Below the pieces are notes generated by a model. That model was not told the DNA's origin and did no database searches. It saw only the letters and a program-made list of their open reading frames with translations. From Clarireedia homoeocarpa (Eukaryota; Ascomycota; Leotiomycetes; Helotiales; Rutstroemiaceae), in NCBI GenBank assembly GCA_001465935.1, contig LNKV01000006.1, forward strand, positions 620,001-684,000: a DNA stretch of 64,000 bases, in the 5' to 3' direction. This document shows positions 12,103 through 22,653 of the stretch, piece after piece. Both the position numbers and the translations under genes were made by a program. Within the stretch, counting starts at the first letter, position 1. Every line of letters begins with the position of its first letter.

Positions 12103-14206
12103 CTAGCTGGGCCGTACAGTGGCTTCATGTTTGGTGGTTCTGAGCTTTTGCTTGTTTTGCTCCATCTCCTTTCGTGTTACCTTGAACAACCAATACCCCA
12201 AAATAGAGAGTCCCATAAGCATCGCAATCATCAATCCCATGAATTTGAAGAGGACCCCACCTGTCATCTGTGCATACTCCGACGTCTCCGAAGTCGTACA
12301 GTTGGTCTTATTATATTGCTGTTGTGCCACCATATTATTACTCGACATAGTAACATTATTGAGCGGCTGCGAGAAGTTGTATTCTCGAGGCGCAATAGAC
12401 GCTACGCTCGTCTTGTTTTGTTTTCCTCCAAGATCCCAGAGGAACTTGTCGATTTCGTCGAAGAAGCCATGAATGACTTCTCCGCGATTTTTAGCAGGCG
12501 AGCGCAGAGCGATTACGATGGAGAAATCTGCTGAAACGGATGTGTTTTCGTGTGTTAGATGTTCTCTGCTTGAAGAACCGGATTCGGCTTCGAGGTGCGG
12601 GTTATCACCTGAGAAAATCCTGTGATAGAGGTTCGCTGGCTCTGTGATGTCGATCTTGTTGGATCGTGGAACGGCTTTGCTGCTCTTGTACTTCTCGGCT
12701 TGTGCAGCTTGTGCTTTCTCCAACATCTTTGTTATATTGCCAATGTAGTGCAATTCGTACTTGCTGATACCGGCGTGGACAAGTTTGGGACGGTTGTTTT
12801 CCTCCACGATGAGCGAGCGTGTTAGATTGGCCTGGTTTGTTAGGTTGAGCGACTTGATACGCGGCCAACCATTAGCAGCACCGCGCCAAAGGTGCGTCTT
12901 GTTCTCATCAGAGGACGGTGGGAGGCGGTGCGGCCGGACGCGGGAGACATTAAGTGGCGGGAAGACTTTGCCAGGTGTAAGACTGGAGGACTTGGAGTCC
13001 CAGAAACCGAGGGGAAAAGCGCTCGCGTTTTGCGGAAGGAAGATTAGTTTGAACGAGGAAGTTACTGTTCTTGCTGCTTCTGCATCTACATCCCGCTTGG
13101 TGTTGGCGTTGGAGTTGGGTTTGCCATGAGCGACCTCTCTGAGAATTCCGTCCCAGTTGCCGTAAGCACCGCGGATTTTGCGCACAGTGGCGATGACATG
13201 GCTGCCGTTATGATTTTGGGTGATACGGAATTTGGAGGAGGGGCGGAGGCGCATGGTTGTGAAGGAGCCGTTGTCTGTAACTGGGAGATTGGGATCGATT
13301 GCGGAGGATGGGATAGTGGGAGTTTGTTCTTGGGCGTTGGAGCTGAGGAGATTACGTTTGCTGTGCTTGTTTGAGGTTGCCGAAGTCAAGGCAGTGATGT
13401 TCCTTTCAAACTCCTCGCGTGCAACTTGAACAGTATGGAGGAACGCATGATGATACTCCTTCAACTTCTCATTCGCATCCACTTCCGCTGCTGTAGCATT
13501 CTCTTGCACAGCCCCAATACGCTCATTAATTCCGTCTTTGAGCGATGAGAGAAGACTATTTAGCAGGGTATGATTGGTAATCGATGCACCCTGTTCGATC
13601 TTTGCCTTGTTATTCTCAATCTTGGCATCAATACCCGCCACGTATTCCTTCAAGGCAGTTGTGTTTGCCGCTCCAGAACCGCTTTCGATCTCTTTGGTGT
13701 GCTCTTCCAGCTCTGCCACTGCGGCTTCGACTTCCTTAACGTAGGTACTCAACGCAGCCTCGTATCTCTCCTCTGATTGCATGGGTTCCTTCTCATCTTC
13801 TTCCACGGTGGTGTTGGTGGGTTGTTGGGTCGAGGCGAGAATGCAAAGATGTTCGGGAAGTTGAGAGATTGCGATTGTAGTGCTGTTATCGGCGTCCGTG
13901 GCGATGACTTTAAGGGAGCGGGAGCAGATTGGTGTCTGAATGTTCAAAGTCAGCTCTGCCCAATCAAAATCAAAACGTGAGGGGGGAAAAGGTTGGTCTA
14001 CATACTTTATTCAGAGCAAATCCCTCAGGGACGACAATCCTCAGATCATTGTTGGTGAACTTGTTGAAAATGATGACGTTGTTGTTCCCATCGACGAGGA
14101 TGGCATTTTGGTATGCGGTAGCAGCTTCATCCGATTGGGAGGATGAAGATGAAATTTTATTAGCATTGATGCTACCTTCTTGAGGAGAAGGGTGTTCGTT
14201 ATTCAT
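12103..14206 (-). CDS. Sequon-rich single-pass membrane protein, function unknown
   Basis: Two exons on the minus strand (14206-14006 and 13935-12103) with a 70 bp GT-AG intron give 677 residues. The start context CCACCATGA is strong and a CT-rich leader precedes it. The N-terminal part is Ser/Asn-rich and polar. A central segment around residues 115-280 is rich in Glu, Ala and Lys and looks coiled-coil. There is one clear transmembrane helix near the C-terminus (FMGLMIAMLMGLSILGYWLF) followed by a basic tail of about 30 residues. About 20 N-x-S/T sequons occur before the helix, as expected for an extracytoplasmic region, yet no signal peptide is seen. I do not recognise the family. It could be tail-anchored, or a first exon carrying a signal peptide may be missing from this model. 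Confidence 0.75.
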
Positions 14207-15662
14207 GGTGGATGGTTGTAGTTGATGACTGGAATATTGGAGGTTCTATGAGAGATGGTGCAAATATGCGGGAAGTGAGATTATATTTGTGAATGGGATG
14301 ATTTGATGAGAGTGTATGGTTTCTCTAGGAGAAGGATATTTATATTCATCAGCATGCTTATTTGGGCTGGAAGCTGGCGTATTGATCAACTAAAGCTAAG
14401 TTTTTGCAAATCCTCTTCCCGTACCATGGTTTACCCAGACTAACACCAATCTCTAACAACACTTAAAGGCAAGAGTTTGCTCTTCGGTGGTATTAGAGCG
14501 ATTTTATATCTAATGAAGTAGGTCTCTAAAAGGTAGCTATGCATATTGTACTTCATCCAGCACCCGACAAATGATGGTACTTCTCCTTTTTCTAGTCCTC
14601 GGTTATCACACTACAGAGATACCATGTTTGATCTGGGTGTAATCGGATGAGTCATCAGAATCAGGTATAGAGTGATGCTAAAGTCTTCAAAGGAGCCCAG
14701 AGACAGTGATCGATGGTACCCTAGTACCTCTGGTGTCGATAATTTTACAATATCTATTTAGCAGTGGTAGTCGACCCAGCAGATTGATTTCGCCTGAGAA
14801 AGGTCGAAAATGCTGGTTACACGGCACTGAGCACGTTATTTCTCTGAATTTGTCACTTTTGCTAAACAATAGGCTTTGGCCTAGGGTACAGCATCGCTGC
14901 TTGGGCATTGCCGATACTATTTCCGCAATAGATTTATACAGCTTTGTAAGATACATGGCCTTCGCGGGTAGGATTCTCAAATCCTCCCAAGTTCAGAACT
15001 AAAACCAGATTATCCAAGTAAGTCGTAACGGACCGTGGAATGACAGAAGCTAGCACGTATGCAAGAAAACTAGTGCATGCACTACTTGGAAGGTCTGAGG
15101 ATTATCAAACACTACATACTACATCCAAATTTTGTACGATGATTTTTGGCTCGTCCATGACTTGAAAAAAAGAATTTGTGGTCATTTGGTCACCCACTCG
15201 AGGGGTTAAGTAGCTCTAAAATCACGCAATCTTGCTTACCTTGGTCCTGAGAGTTGTGAGCCCTTGATGGGCTCCAAAAATTCTTCTTGCACAGACTAGG
15301 CTGTGCTAATTGGGTGTATTGCTCGATAGCGAGGAGACCAGCTTTTATTACGGTCCTCGGTACCAGGCTTCCAGTTCATGTGGACCACATTCTAGCTAAG
15401 TGTGATTGTATGTGATGAGCTCGAGGTTTTCCTTTAAATTGCGGATGTGCCTTTTGGAGATTCTTTGCTTTCACCGTCATCATCCTGTTCTCAATTGATG
15501 ATAATCTCGCATAAGTTGTCCGAAATATTCAACTTGCCGGGCTCTTCGTACGTTCAAAAGACATCTCTTCTTGTTTGTGAGTTCTTCTAACAGTGACCAG
15601 AAGAATTATAGTTGCAAATCACGCAATCTGATTCCATATCATTCCACCAGCGATTCACCAAA
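14207..15662. other. Intergenic between divergent genes
   Basis: Shared upstream region of the sequon-rich protein (-) and the membrane/coiled-coil protein (+). The CT-rich leader of the minus-strand gene is at about 14210-14330. I see no further gene or RNA here. Confidence 0.5.
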
Positions 15663-16781
15663 ATGTTAGGCCCAGCTATCTTTCAACTACCCGGTTGGAT
15701 GCCGAAGATTTTGGATTTTGGCTTTATCTACATTGTCATCTTAATCTACTTGGTAGTTTTTTACGGAGTGTTCTCCTGGGTATCCTATTTTGGATTCCCG
15801 ATGACTGGAGAGTCGGGTTCAGGAGAGGAAGATCCCGGAGATGCAAAGGATCCCCAACGCACGGAAGTCACAGGGAGCCGTGATCAAAATCGAAAACATA
15901 AATCCACAAATACGAATTCCGAGAAGAATCGAACAAATAAAGAGAATAATCAGCAGATATTGACCGAAACGGAGCAAAGTTCCTCAGCTCTGATCATAGC
16001 TCAGCAGAAGCTTAGAGAGGCTGAATTGAAAATTCAAAAACTCCTGAAAACCCAGAAAGAGTTGGAACAAGCCGCTCACGAATGGCGTCTTCGCCATGAC
16101 AAGCGGGAGGAAGAGTCACTGCAGCAGGAACGATTCTTCAGGGACAGATTGAAAAAAATCGAAGTTATCAACGCTGTCCTTGATGGTTTGGTAAAGAAAC
16201 TCAAAGACCAAGTCGAGCTGTCACGGCGACTCGAACGCGAACAAGTCGCATCAATGCACAGTTCCTTGAAGAAGGACCACCTCATAGAGGACCTCCGAGC
16301 CCAAATCGCGCGTCACGAGGAACGGGCGAAAGAAGTCGACGCAGAAAATAAAGAAAAGCTCAAGGAAAGAGATCAAGAAATTCAGAGTCTTAAAGAAACC
16401 ATCCACAGATTGAATTGCACGCTTTCCGAAAGAGACCTGCATATCAACGCTCTTACGAGAGTTACGGCGTTTTGGGAGCCCATAATGACGAGGTGGATGC
16501 AATATTCTAGGATTTTCCGTGTATTGCGAGACGCTGGGTTTTATTTCTGTCGGGTGTGTTTGGCATGGCATCCAGTTGAAGACAGACCTGTACATCAAGC
16601 TGATCCGACGAGGGAAAGAACTACTTTGCTGGAGCAAGCAAGCAATTTGATAGGAGAAAGTAGTAGCTCGGGGGCTAGCAGGACGGAATCTGCTGCAGCT
16701 ACCAGGGCGTCAGCGTCGCCAACGCCGGAAATGAGCTTGGAGGAGGGAGATGCTCAAAGCGTAGGAAACTCCTCTACATAG
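15663..16781 (+). CDS. N-terminally membrane-anchored coiled-coil protein, function unknown
   Basis: Single-exon gene of 372 residues. The start is the ATG at 15663 (context CAAAATG); the frame stays open further upstream but without another ATG. A hydrophobic segment at about residues 17-45 (ILDFGFIYIVILIYLVVFYG and onward) is a likely signal anchor. It is followed by a polar Asn/Lys/Ser linker and a long charged heptad-like region (about residues 110-270, rich in Glu, Lys, Gln, Leu) expected to form a coiled coil. A more hydrophobic Cys-containing stretch (FYFCRVCLAWHPVEDRP) follows, then a Ser/Ala-rich tail. No domain is recognised; a tethering or organelle-scaffold role is only a guess from the architecture. 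Confidence 0.75.
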   Translation: MLGPAIFQLPGWMPKILDFGFIYIVILIYLVVFYGVFSWVSYFGFPMTGESGSGEEDPGDAKDPQRTEVTGSRDQNRKHKSTNTNSEKNRTNKENNQQILTETEQSSSALIIAQQKLREAELKIQKLLKTQKELEQAAHEWRLRHDKREEESLQQERFFRDRLKKIEVINAVLDGLVKKLKDQVELSRRLEREQVASMHSSLKKDHLIEDLRAQIARHEERAKEVDAENKEKLKERDQEIQSLKETIHRLNCTLSERDLHINALTRVTAFWEPIMTRWMQYSRIFRVLRDAGFYFCRVCLAWHPVEDRPVHQADPTRERTTLLEQASNLIGESSSSGASRTESAAATRASASPTPEMSLEEGDAQSVGNSST

Positions 16782-17512
16782 ACCACTGTAATCGTTATAA
16801 TACATGATACATAATTTATAATTATAAAAGAACATATAGTGCATCGAGGCTGCAGAGTTCGAGAAAACCATATGCACATTCAAGGTTGAATCGTAAGATC
16901 GCATTTCTACATGAATTTCCTAGGAAAAGAGAAATACACTGCCAGTTTCAAAGAGGAAAGAGCCGGAAAGACGTACAGTTGCTGCGGTGATTTCCTTTAG
17001 AGCTGGTCGATGCTAACAATACCATCTGGGAGGGTTATGCATAGAGAGATAGAGGGCAACGAAGCTACGATCCATTCTGCCTTAATAATATCCTTCTAGG
17101 TAGAGACGACACGTGAGTTATGCTAAATCGAATTATCCAGAAGGCTCCATCCAAGCCAGATTTAATGAATTCTCAAAGAAGATTCTGAAGCTTCCATCCC
17201 AAGAGTCATTGATCGATTTCTCGTTACTCATCGCATATTGAGTACTTTGATGAAAACATATCTTTGTAGAAGCAAACCCGTAAAATTTCGATTTTCGCTC
17301 TGCTCACATGTAAGTTTGGTGGCAAACTTGTGGTGCAGACTTCTAGTGCTGTTCTGCAGACATGACCGCCATCTTACGATAGTCACATACAAACAACCAG
17401 TGCAAAAACCCTTACTATTTCCAGAACACTCTAGCTGCAAAAATACTTATTTATATTCACTACAGACACCAATTCTTCCTCGCCTATCTTAAACAAACAC
17501 ACCATTCCCACC
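16782..17512. other. Intergenic
   Basis: Lies between two convergent 3' ends. AT-rich 3' flank without coding character; nothing recognised. Confidence 0.5.
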
Positions 17513-17943
17513 TTATCTCCGAAGACGAAATCCATAAGTCTCCCCAGTCTCATACTCAGACTCATACCCCGACTCATCTTCATCCCCACTCTCCCACTCT
17601 ATGACTATTTCCGTTGGCTCCTCCAAAGTTTCATGGTGCTGATGGATCATAAGCCTTCTCATAAGCTCCTTAGATACCGGCATCATTTCCAGTCTCGGAT
17701 GGATTTAACCTCAGCGGTCAGCTTGTCGACTTTAAAGATGAGATCTGCTATTTCTAGATCCCTCAATTTTGGCGTGGCCGAGAATTTCTGGTTGTCGGAC
17801 TGATTGCTTGCTACTTCGCCGGTGTATCTGATGCAGACTAGGAGGATGAAGGGGATCATGCTTTCGGCGAGCAGGTATGGGAATCTAACGAGTTCGCATA
17901 CGGCCTCGTAGGTCTTTGATGGGAGTGAGTAGAAGGCTCCCAT
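17513..17943 (-). pseudogene. Small membrane/coiled-coil protein apparently split by a frameshift
   Basis: From an ATG at 17943 an 86-residue frame runs to a TGA at 17685-17683. It contains a hydrophobic stretch (AESMIPFILLVCIRY) and then a heptad-like segment (LRDLEIADLIFKVDKLTAEV). A second minus-strand frame is open from 17704 to a TAA at 17513. Its roughly 60 residues (starting LEMMPVSKELMRRLM, then strongly acidic with EWESGDEDESGYESEYE) also look like real protein. A one-base deletion or two-base insertion in the 17683-17704 overlap would explain the break. I found no convincing intron that joins them: the possible acceptors lack a pyrimidine before AG or give a very short intron. It may be a recent pseudogene, a sequencing error, or two small genes. 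The family is unknown. Confidence 0.4.
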
Positions 17944-19073
17944 TTTGTGGGCTTTGGTTTTAGAATGATTGAGAATTGTTGTAAAATGATTAGAGGCAGT
18001 AGATTCGATGTGCTTGTGAGTGTATCCCGGTGATTTGTAATGTGATTTGAATGTGTATAATGGACTTGAGGGGTGATGGTCCCAACTCCGAAGGAAAATA
18101 TTCGCTTAATATATATGTTGGAGAGAGGAAAAATATCCATCTGGACTGGAAATCGCCCATACCTTGAGCTTGCAGAAAATAATTTCTGCCGGAGGCTAAA
18201 TCAAAAGGTATTGCCCTACTCGAATTCTTTGCCTTTTATCCTGCCATGCAGGAAAATATAGAATAAAATAGTTACATAAGTGTATCACAACAACCCATGG
18301 AATCCCTAATGTTAATTGTATCGACGTTCTTCGGCCCCCCTTACTTCTGCAGTTTAAGCGAAACCGAGTTTCTACCCGTGAACGTCATATCCACATTTTT
18401 CATCACCCTAAGGATATACTAAGCTGACAGCGTAAAAAATAAGTATTGTTGTAGTCCTGAAAAAGGCTAGAACAGCAACATTGATTGGCTTAACCTGAGG
18501 TTGCTCCACGGTTCGGTCGCAAAATTTTCACTTCTAGTTCTCTTCTACTGAGCACACCGCGTACGAAAATTGCGATACCGTTGCCAATGACACCACATTC
18601 TGTAGGTCGCGAAACCTGTCGCGTTCTGAATTTATCCCAAGAGTCAGGCCAAGACATCCACCACCCACGAGATGTAGAGATGTTTGTGTATGCAATTCTC
18701 CTAACACACCACGTTCATTCTTGCGGATTTAGAAATAACCGAGCTCCATCTTCATATAGAAAATGCAGTGCGAGTAATATCCTATAAATCCTGTCTGTCA
18801 GAACGTGTAAAACATGATCACATCTGAGCCATGAGTTTTAAGCATTATTGCCATTATTAAAATCTAGTCTAGTCGTTTAAAATTATAATTATATACCAAA
18901 AAATATTAATCCAACACTCACATTTGCAAAGATTCCTCCGAATGCTCTTTCTACTATCATCCCCACCACCAAAGAAAAAGTTTTTCTTCGATCCGAGCAT
19001 CAGCTCGCTATCTTTTCTTCACAGAAGGATCATACGAGCTAGGTGCTGCAGGAATTCTAGAGACCAGCTAATG
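17944..19073. other. Intergenic, AT-rich in part
   Basis: Upstream of the small split gene and downstream of the ubiquitin-domain gene. The segment at about 18830-18920 is very AT-rich. No gene, RNA or repeat is supported. Confidence 0.45.
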
Positions 19074-21408
19074 TTACATCTTTCTGAGCTTTGGCGCCGA
19101 GTCAATAACACCTCTCGAACCAAAACTCAATCTTTCTTCAAGCATATGCTCCTCGGCATTTGAGTCCCTGAAAGGCTTCGGTCTGTCTATCTGACCTAAA
19201 CTTCGTACAGGAAAACTACCAAACACTCCGCTGGGCTCCTCGAACATGGTGTAGAAAGGCAGTCTCCTTGGGATGGAGTAGTCGGACGCGATAACAGGCG
19301 GTAGGAGAGGAGAAAGTCCAAGTACGGTTTTGCATACTTTGGCATCGATCAGCTGGACGTTGAATGTGATCGAAGGTATAGTGTCCCAGAAGGTTGATGG
19401 CTTATGACTCCGGTGAATGACTTGATTGATGAACCCGCCTGGTGCTTGGGACAGAATTCTAAGGGGCGAACATTTGTCTTCTTGAAGGATGGTTCTACCC
19501 CCAACAAGACGAAGAGCAACATGAATAGTGGATTTAGGTCTAACAGGAGTGTAGATAAGTTGGTCCGCTAGATTCGATGATTAGTAATTGCTGAGTTTAG
19601 AAGGGCATTGGGTAAAACGCACGTCCATGTAGATCTTTGCCCGCGCAGATCAAACGCATCTGATGAGGTGGAATGGAGCAATGCTGCTGAATTAGATGCT
19701 TCACATCATCGACTGTGTGGATTTTTGAGACAGCAAGAGTGATGGTATGGCCATCGACCATCTTCACGAAAACTTGCGTGGTAGGTATAGGCATAATTCT
19801 TTCACTGACCGACTTCAAAGGGATGATCTCAAATTGTAGTCCAGAGTAAGTTTCAACATTTGTAAGTTGTGCCTCAACCGAGTAACTGCCACCCACAGAA
19901 GCCGCTACGAATTGCTGGACTTTGCCATCTTTTGAAGCAATACCGTCAATCCAGGCCTGGGAAGGTGTAATGATATGATCCTGCGTGAAGTGCTTTGTTG
20001 TGAAATCAGTTTCCATATCCGATTCTTGTGCGCAGGGATTCTTCGATTTGCCCGAAACGACGTTGACACCGCCAGAGTAGATCTTGATCGCGAATTGAGC
20101 TGTGCTGGCAAATTGTATGAACATCGCTTCGCGATCTACCGAAACACCCATGGTTAGATTGGACGAGAATTGGCAAGATGGGGTTTCAGAAGGAAAGTAA
20201 TGCTAACCGTGAATTGGCATGAAGAAACCACCTTTCTGCACAATGGAAACAGGTAACGTATCCTTGTATGCATCAACTTCGTAAAGTGAAAAGCTACCCA
20301 GATTAGGTGGAAGATCATATGAATGGCCATTGTCCGGCACTCGGATTGTGCGGCGGAGCGCAATATCGAGTCTTTCATTATCGGGACTCTTGATGGCAAT
20401 CCGGTTGGGCGCAGAGATGCATGTGAGAGGATCAATTGTGTTGACAACAGCGACTTGGCAAAAGACACTAGGTGACAAGGACGGAAAACTTCTGACACCA
20501 GGGAAATCCTCCATGTGTCGAAATCTACCAGAATACCCCTCCAATATAGAAGGGTAGTAGCTCAGTGAAGAAAGTTCGCCCACTTTTGAGGTTGGCCCAG
20601 ATATGCTGCTGGTAGAAGCAGCTTTCCTTTCACGTGCTAATTGTTCTTGAGCCAGAGCATGGTCATAGTTTTTTCGACCGCCGAAAACCGCCGTGTAATG
20701 TCGCTCTGCGTTGGCTCGATGATCTTCGTTGTTTGTATCAGAGCGATCTGTTCTGATGATTCTCGTACCATGGGCCCTGCGAAAGGCGTGATTGGAAGAT
20801 ATCTTCGAGCCGGCAACTTTGTCCTTTCGTTCATCTTCAGTATCGGCAATCTCTCTCCTAGATTTTTCGTTGTGATACCAGTCAGAAAACATGGCCTCGT
20901 TGATTTTATGATTCGTGCTTAAACTGATATCACTTGAACTTGCCATTTTGGAGGCGCGATATGACGACGCCTGATGCCTGAGAAGATCAGTGTCAGCAAT
21001 TGTTGCCTCCATTGTCTTTTCCATCTCGGCGACTTTCTCTACGAACTCGGCGATTGTAGTCTCTCGTAGGCGGCTGGGGCCCGGTGAGGGCATTCTCTCC
21101 GGAATCAATACTGGCGATATTGCGCATTTGACCGGTATTTCTTGGTTTGCTTGAGATTTTTTGGGCTTCCGAGATGAAATCTCTGCTGGCGATATCCTAG
21201 AACTCATTACCGGTAAGAAACTTCCATCGCTAAAATCCGCTCCATTAGGTCGTGGACTCGGCAGGGCAAGGGATACCGCGGCACTGCTGACAGCAGAATG
21301 TGATCCTTCAATGCCTCTGTCTAGTCGAGATTGAACGAGCTGTGGCATCGTAGGTTGCGTTTTACGAATCGACTTTTTCCTTTCAACAGCTATCCTCTTC
21401 TCGCTCAT
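19074..21408 (-). CDS. Fungal protein with internal ubiquitin-like domain
   Basis: Three minus-strand exons (21408-20208, 20135-19623, 19567-19074) with 72 and 55 bp introns give 735 residues. The first 330 or so residues are low-complexity, basic, Ser/Arg-rich and probably disordered. A conserved fungal module follows, with the pattern MPIHDREAMFIQFAS at the exon 1/2 junction and QAWIDGI...VQQFVAASVGGSYSVEAQLT about 60 residues on. I recognise this from many uncharacterised ascomycete proteins. At about residues 521-595 there is a ubiquitin-like fold: QVFVKMVDGHTITL, then QMRLICAGKDL, then STIHVALRLVGG, closely following ubiquitin's QIFVKT, QRLIFAGKQL and STLHLVLRLRGG. About 140 residues follow the GG. 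The joins are supported because they restore both the module and the ubiquitin-like domain. The molecular role is not known. Confidence 0.85.
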
Positions 21409-22653
21409 GTTTCCAAATTCGAGTTGTTTACTATGTAGAATCGCAGCTGAATGCCGATTGACATTAGTTTGTTATGAAGGAGTGAAAGACGTTATGTGGA
21501 AGAAGTTCCGATAGTACGTCAAGCTTGATCGAGCATGGCCGGATAGACTATTGGCACTCAATACCAATGGTAGTGATGACTTCTTCGATTTGCAATAATG
21601 TCCACGTGTTGTCTTCAGGTTTGGTAGGCTAGTCGTCATCACCATCATCGATACAAGTCGATAGTTTGCGGCTATGCTGGCTATGATCAACTTGGTCCTG
21701 GCACCATACCTGCATGTGTAACAGTACTGTTAGGAGAGGACGCTCAATTCCATTTGAAATGAGGTCGAACAGAGCTCCCGTGTGCGCGAGGTCAGAAAAA
21801 AATGGTTTCTCTTGAGCGAGTTACGGGGCTGGTACATCTCGCTTCCCCTAAAGTTCAGTAAAAACCACTGTGGACGACGATACGACCTTCAGGAGATATA
21901 CGGATATCGTTCGCAAGTATACTTACTATACATACATGCAGTTTCTTCTGCAGGCAGGCTCGAGTTCATCAAGGGAATGGAACATTTTGGCAAATGATCC
22001 GCCATCAGGGCGTCCACCCAAGATTCACTTAGATTTATAGTGTCCGAAACTCACTAATTCACCAATATGCGTTCAGCGCTTCCCGAGTTTGTGAAATTAA
22101 TTGCTTCATATATGGTAAGGTTTGGGTAGCTATGCTTAGTGTAAGCTGCGGGGAGAGGATGGGGTTGGAGTAGTGATGCTGACCTTTTTTTCTCTCGAAG
22201 ATTTAAAACTTAGAGGTTGAACAGAATGCTGTTCTTTTCTCATACTGACGAAGGCAATTCGTCTCGCATAACGACTTGTGGGATCATATCAGATACAATA
22301 TATTTGTGATATGATCACCGATGTAGAATGTAATGCAAAGTGCCGTGAGTGCGATTGTTACTACGCAGTACTATGTTATCCTATCCCCACTCATCCAATC
22401 CATACTCATCACCTCATTCTTATCCTCCATCAACATAGTAAAACAAAATATCAAATATAAACAACGCCAAAGGAATGGATAGATGAACAGCCAAAAATAC
22501 AACGACAAAGTCCCAGCTCCTAAAATAAACCCTCGTAGCCTACACGGTTCCTAGCCCCAAGCCAATTTTGTCCATACCCAAAATGAAATAATCCCATACT
22601 GTAATTTACATTCCCGAATCAGAAGTGTTTTCCTCGCAACAGTGAATTAAAGA
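21409..22653. other. Intergenic
   Basis: Lies between the start of the ubiquitin-domain gene and the 3' end of the zinc-finger gene, both on the minus strand. No coding frame of quality is seen. It should hold the promoter of the former and terminator of the latter. Confidence 0.5.
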
